A stretch of 64,000 nt of DNA from assembly GCA_014647715.1 (NCBI GenBank), contig BMPS01000002.1, forward strand, positions 1 to 64,000, read 5' to 3'. The number at the start of each line of letters is the position of its first letter. Within the stretch, counting starts at the first letter, position 1. Origin of the DNA: Streptomyces cinereus. Lineage in GTDB: Bacteria; Pseudomonadota; Gammaproteobacteria; Pseudomonadales; Moraxellaceae. The notes below the pieces were generated by a model that ran no database searches, had not been told where the DNA came from, and saw only the letters and a program-made list of their open reading frames with translations. Both the position numbers and the translations under genes were made by a program. Shown here one piece after another: positions 63,588 through 64,000 of the stretch.

Positions 63588-64000
63588 GTGAGCTGCAACC
63601 CCTCAAATATCATTGTGTTGGTTATCAACTGCTTGCAGGGGGGCGGCGCGGAAAAGTCAGTATTGACGCTCGCGGAAGGCTTTTATCAACTGGGCTATAA
63701 AGTCCATGTCATCCGATTTAAAGCCACGACAGAATATGAGCTTAGCCCCCATATTGATTTTCATATTGTTAACTTTAAGTGGTTTAAATTAATCCCCAGT
63801 GATAAGCTACGTTACCAACAATTTGCCAAACATTTAGATAACTATATTTTAACGCATATTGGTCAGCCATGTTTGACGATTGCAAATTTGGAACGGGCGG
63901 ACAAGGTATTAAGCTATAGCCAGTTACCCAATGTTATTCATGTGATTCGTAATACACTTTCTCAAGAACTGAAATTAGCCCAAGCTTGCAACAAGCCTAT
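63588..64000 (+). CDS. Family 4 glycosyltransferase, N-terminal part (cut by window end)
   Basis: Starting at GTG 63588, with AAGGAG 7 bases upstream, a frame runs to the end of the window. The protein begins MSCNPSNIIVLVINCLQG followed by GGAEKSVLTLAEGFYQLGYKVHVIRF, nearly parallel to the GT4 protein encoded at 61700, and HIGQPCLTIANL and LSQELKLA also match. It is a tandem paralogue, missing its donor domain only because the window stops. Confidence 0.85.
   Translation, partial: MSCNPSNIIVLVINCLQGGGAEKSVLTLAEGFYQLGYKVHVIRFKATTEYELSPHIDFHIVNFKWFKLIPSDKLRYQQFAKHLDNYILTHIGQPCLTIANLERADKVLSYSQLPNVIHVIRNTLSQELKLAQACNKP

Overview
The window is chromosomal DNA of a Gram-negative gammaproteobacterium, most likely a Moraxellaceae species (Moraxella or a near relative). 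This is inferred from moderate-to-low GC, the mix of Acinetobacter/Psychrobacter/Moraxella-type proteins (RlpA-type septal proteins, an AAA_32-type Lon-like protease, a Tus sulfur relay, an LOS-like glycosyltransferase cluster) and a tmRNA tag ending ALAA. No database search was possible, so the genus is a guess. Almost everything is intact core metabolism. The only mobile-element trace is the right end of an IS5-family element at the left edge.

Layout. 0-4.8 kb: IS end, iron-type alcohol dehydrogenase, D-lactate dehydrogenase, metF. 4.8-6.4 kb: ahcY (minus) behind what reads as an S-adenosylhomocysteine riboswitch. 6.6-14.9 kb: outer-membrane barrel protein, sodium:alanine symporter, Lrp regulator, leuA, YcgL, a membrane protein and a MoxR ATPase/von Willebrand pair. 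14.9-21.5 kb: cell-envelope block (RlpA, RodA, M15 peptidase-like lipoprotein, a catalytic plus a non-catalytic M16 protein). 21.7-27.3 kb: ftsY, an AT-rich PD-(D/E)XK-type gene, ogt, and a large Lon-like protease. 27.6-31.6 kb: glpK with an internal insertion, an EEP phosphohydrolase, a TetR regulator and a 46-residue entericidin-like lipoprotein. 31.8-38.3 kb: tRNA-modification genes (trmL, tusE, tusC, tusD, truC), a GT4 glycosyltransferase with a PAP2 phosphatase, and a PuuP-like permease. 38.5-42.2 kb: smr and trpG-trpD-trpC. 42.2-47.9 kb: glnA with a sigma-54-type promoter, DUF4124 protein, phosphopantetheinyl transferase, cold-shock protein, DEAD-box helicase, a second small RlpA-like protein. 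48.1-59.9 kb: ssrA (tmRNA), an unknown protein with an NWA repeat, yebC, an ABC1/UbiB kinase, ilvA, rpiA, a PhaB-like reductase, glnE, ilvE. 59.9-64 kb: at least five same-strand glycosyltransferases, the last cut by the window end.

Functional links. ahcY and metF serve the activated-methyl cycle, and the riboswitch would raise AhcY when its substrate accumulates. glnA and glnE form one regulatory circuit: GlnE adenylylates a tyrosine visible in GlnA, and glnA also carries a candidate sigma-54 promoter with three NtrC-like sites spaced about 30 bp. leuA, ilvA and ilvE cover branched-chain amino acid synthesis, with an Lrp-family regulator divergent from leuA. TusD, TusC and TusE belong to the sulfur relay for tRNA 2-thiouridine, but no TusB gene lies in the cluster. 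The 60-64 kb genes probably build the lipooligosaccharide core or another surface glycan.

I found no CRISPR array, prophage or recognisable complete defence system. The best leads are the riboswitch with compensatory base changes, the glnA enhancer array, the AT-rich nuclease-like gene behind ftsY, the 14-bp tandem repeats before glnE, and the GlpK insertion.
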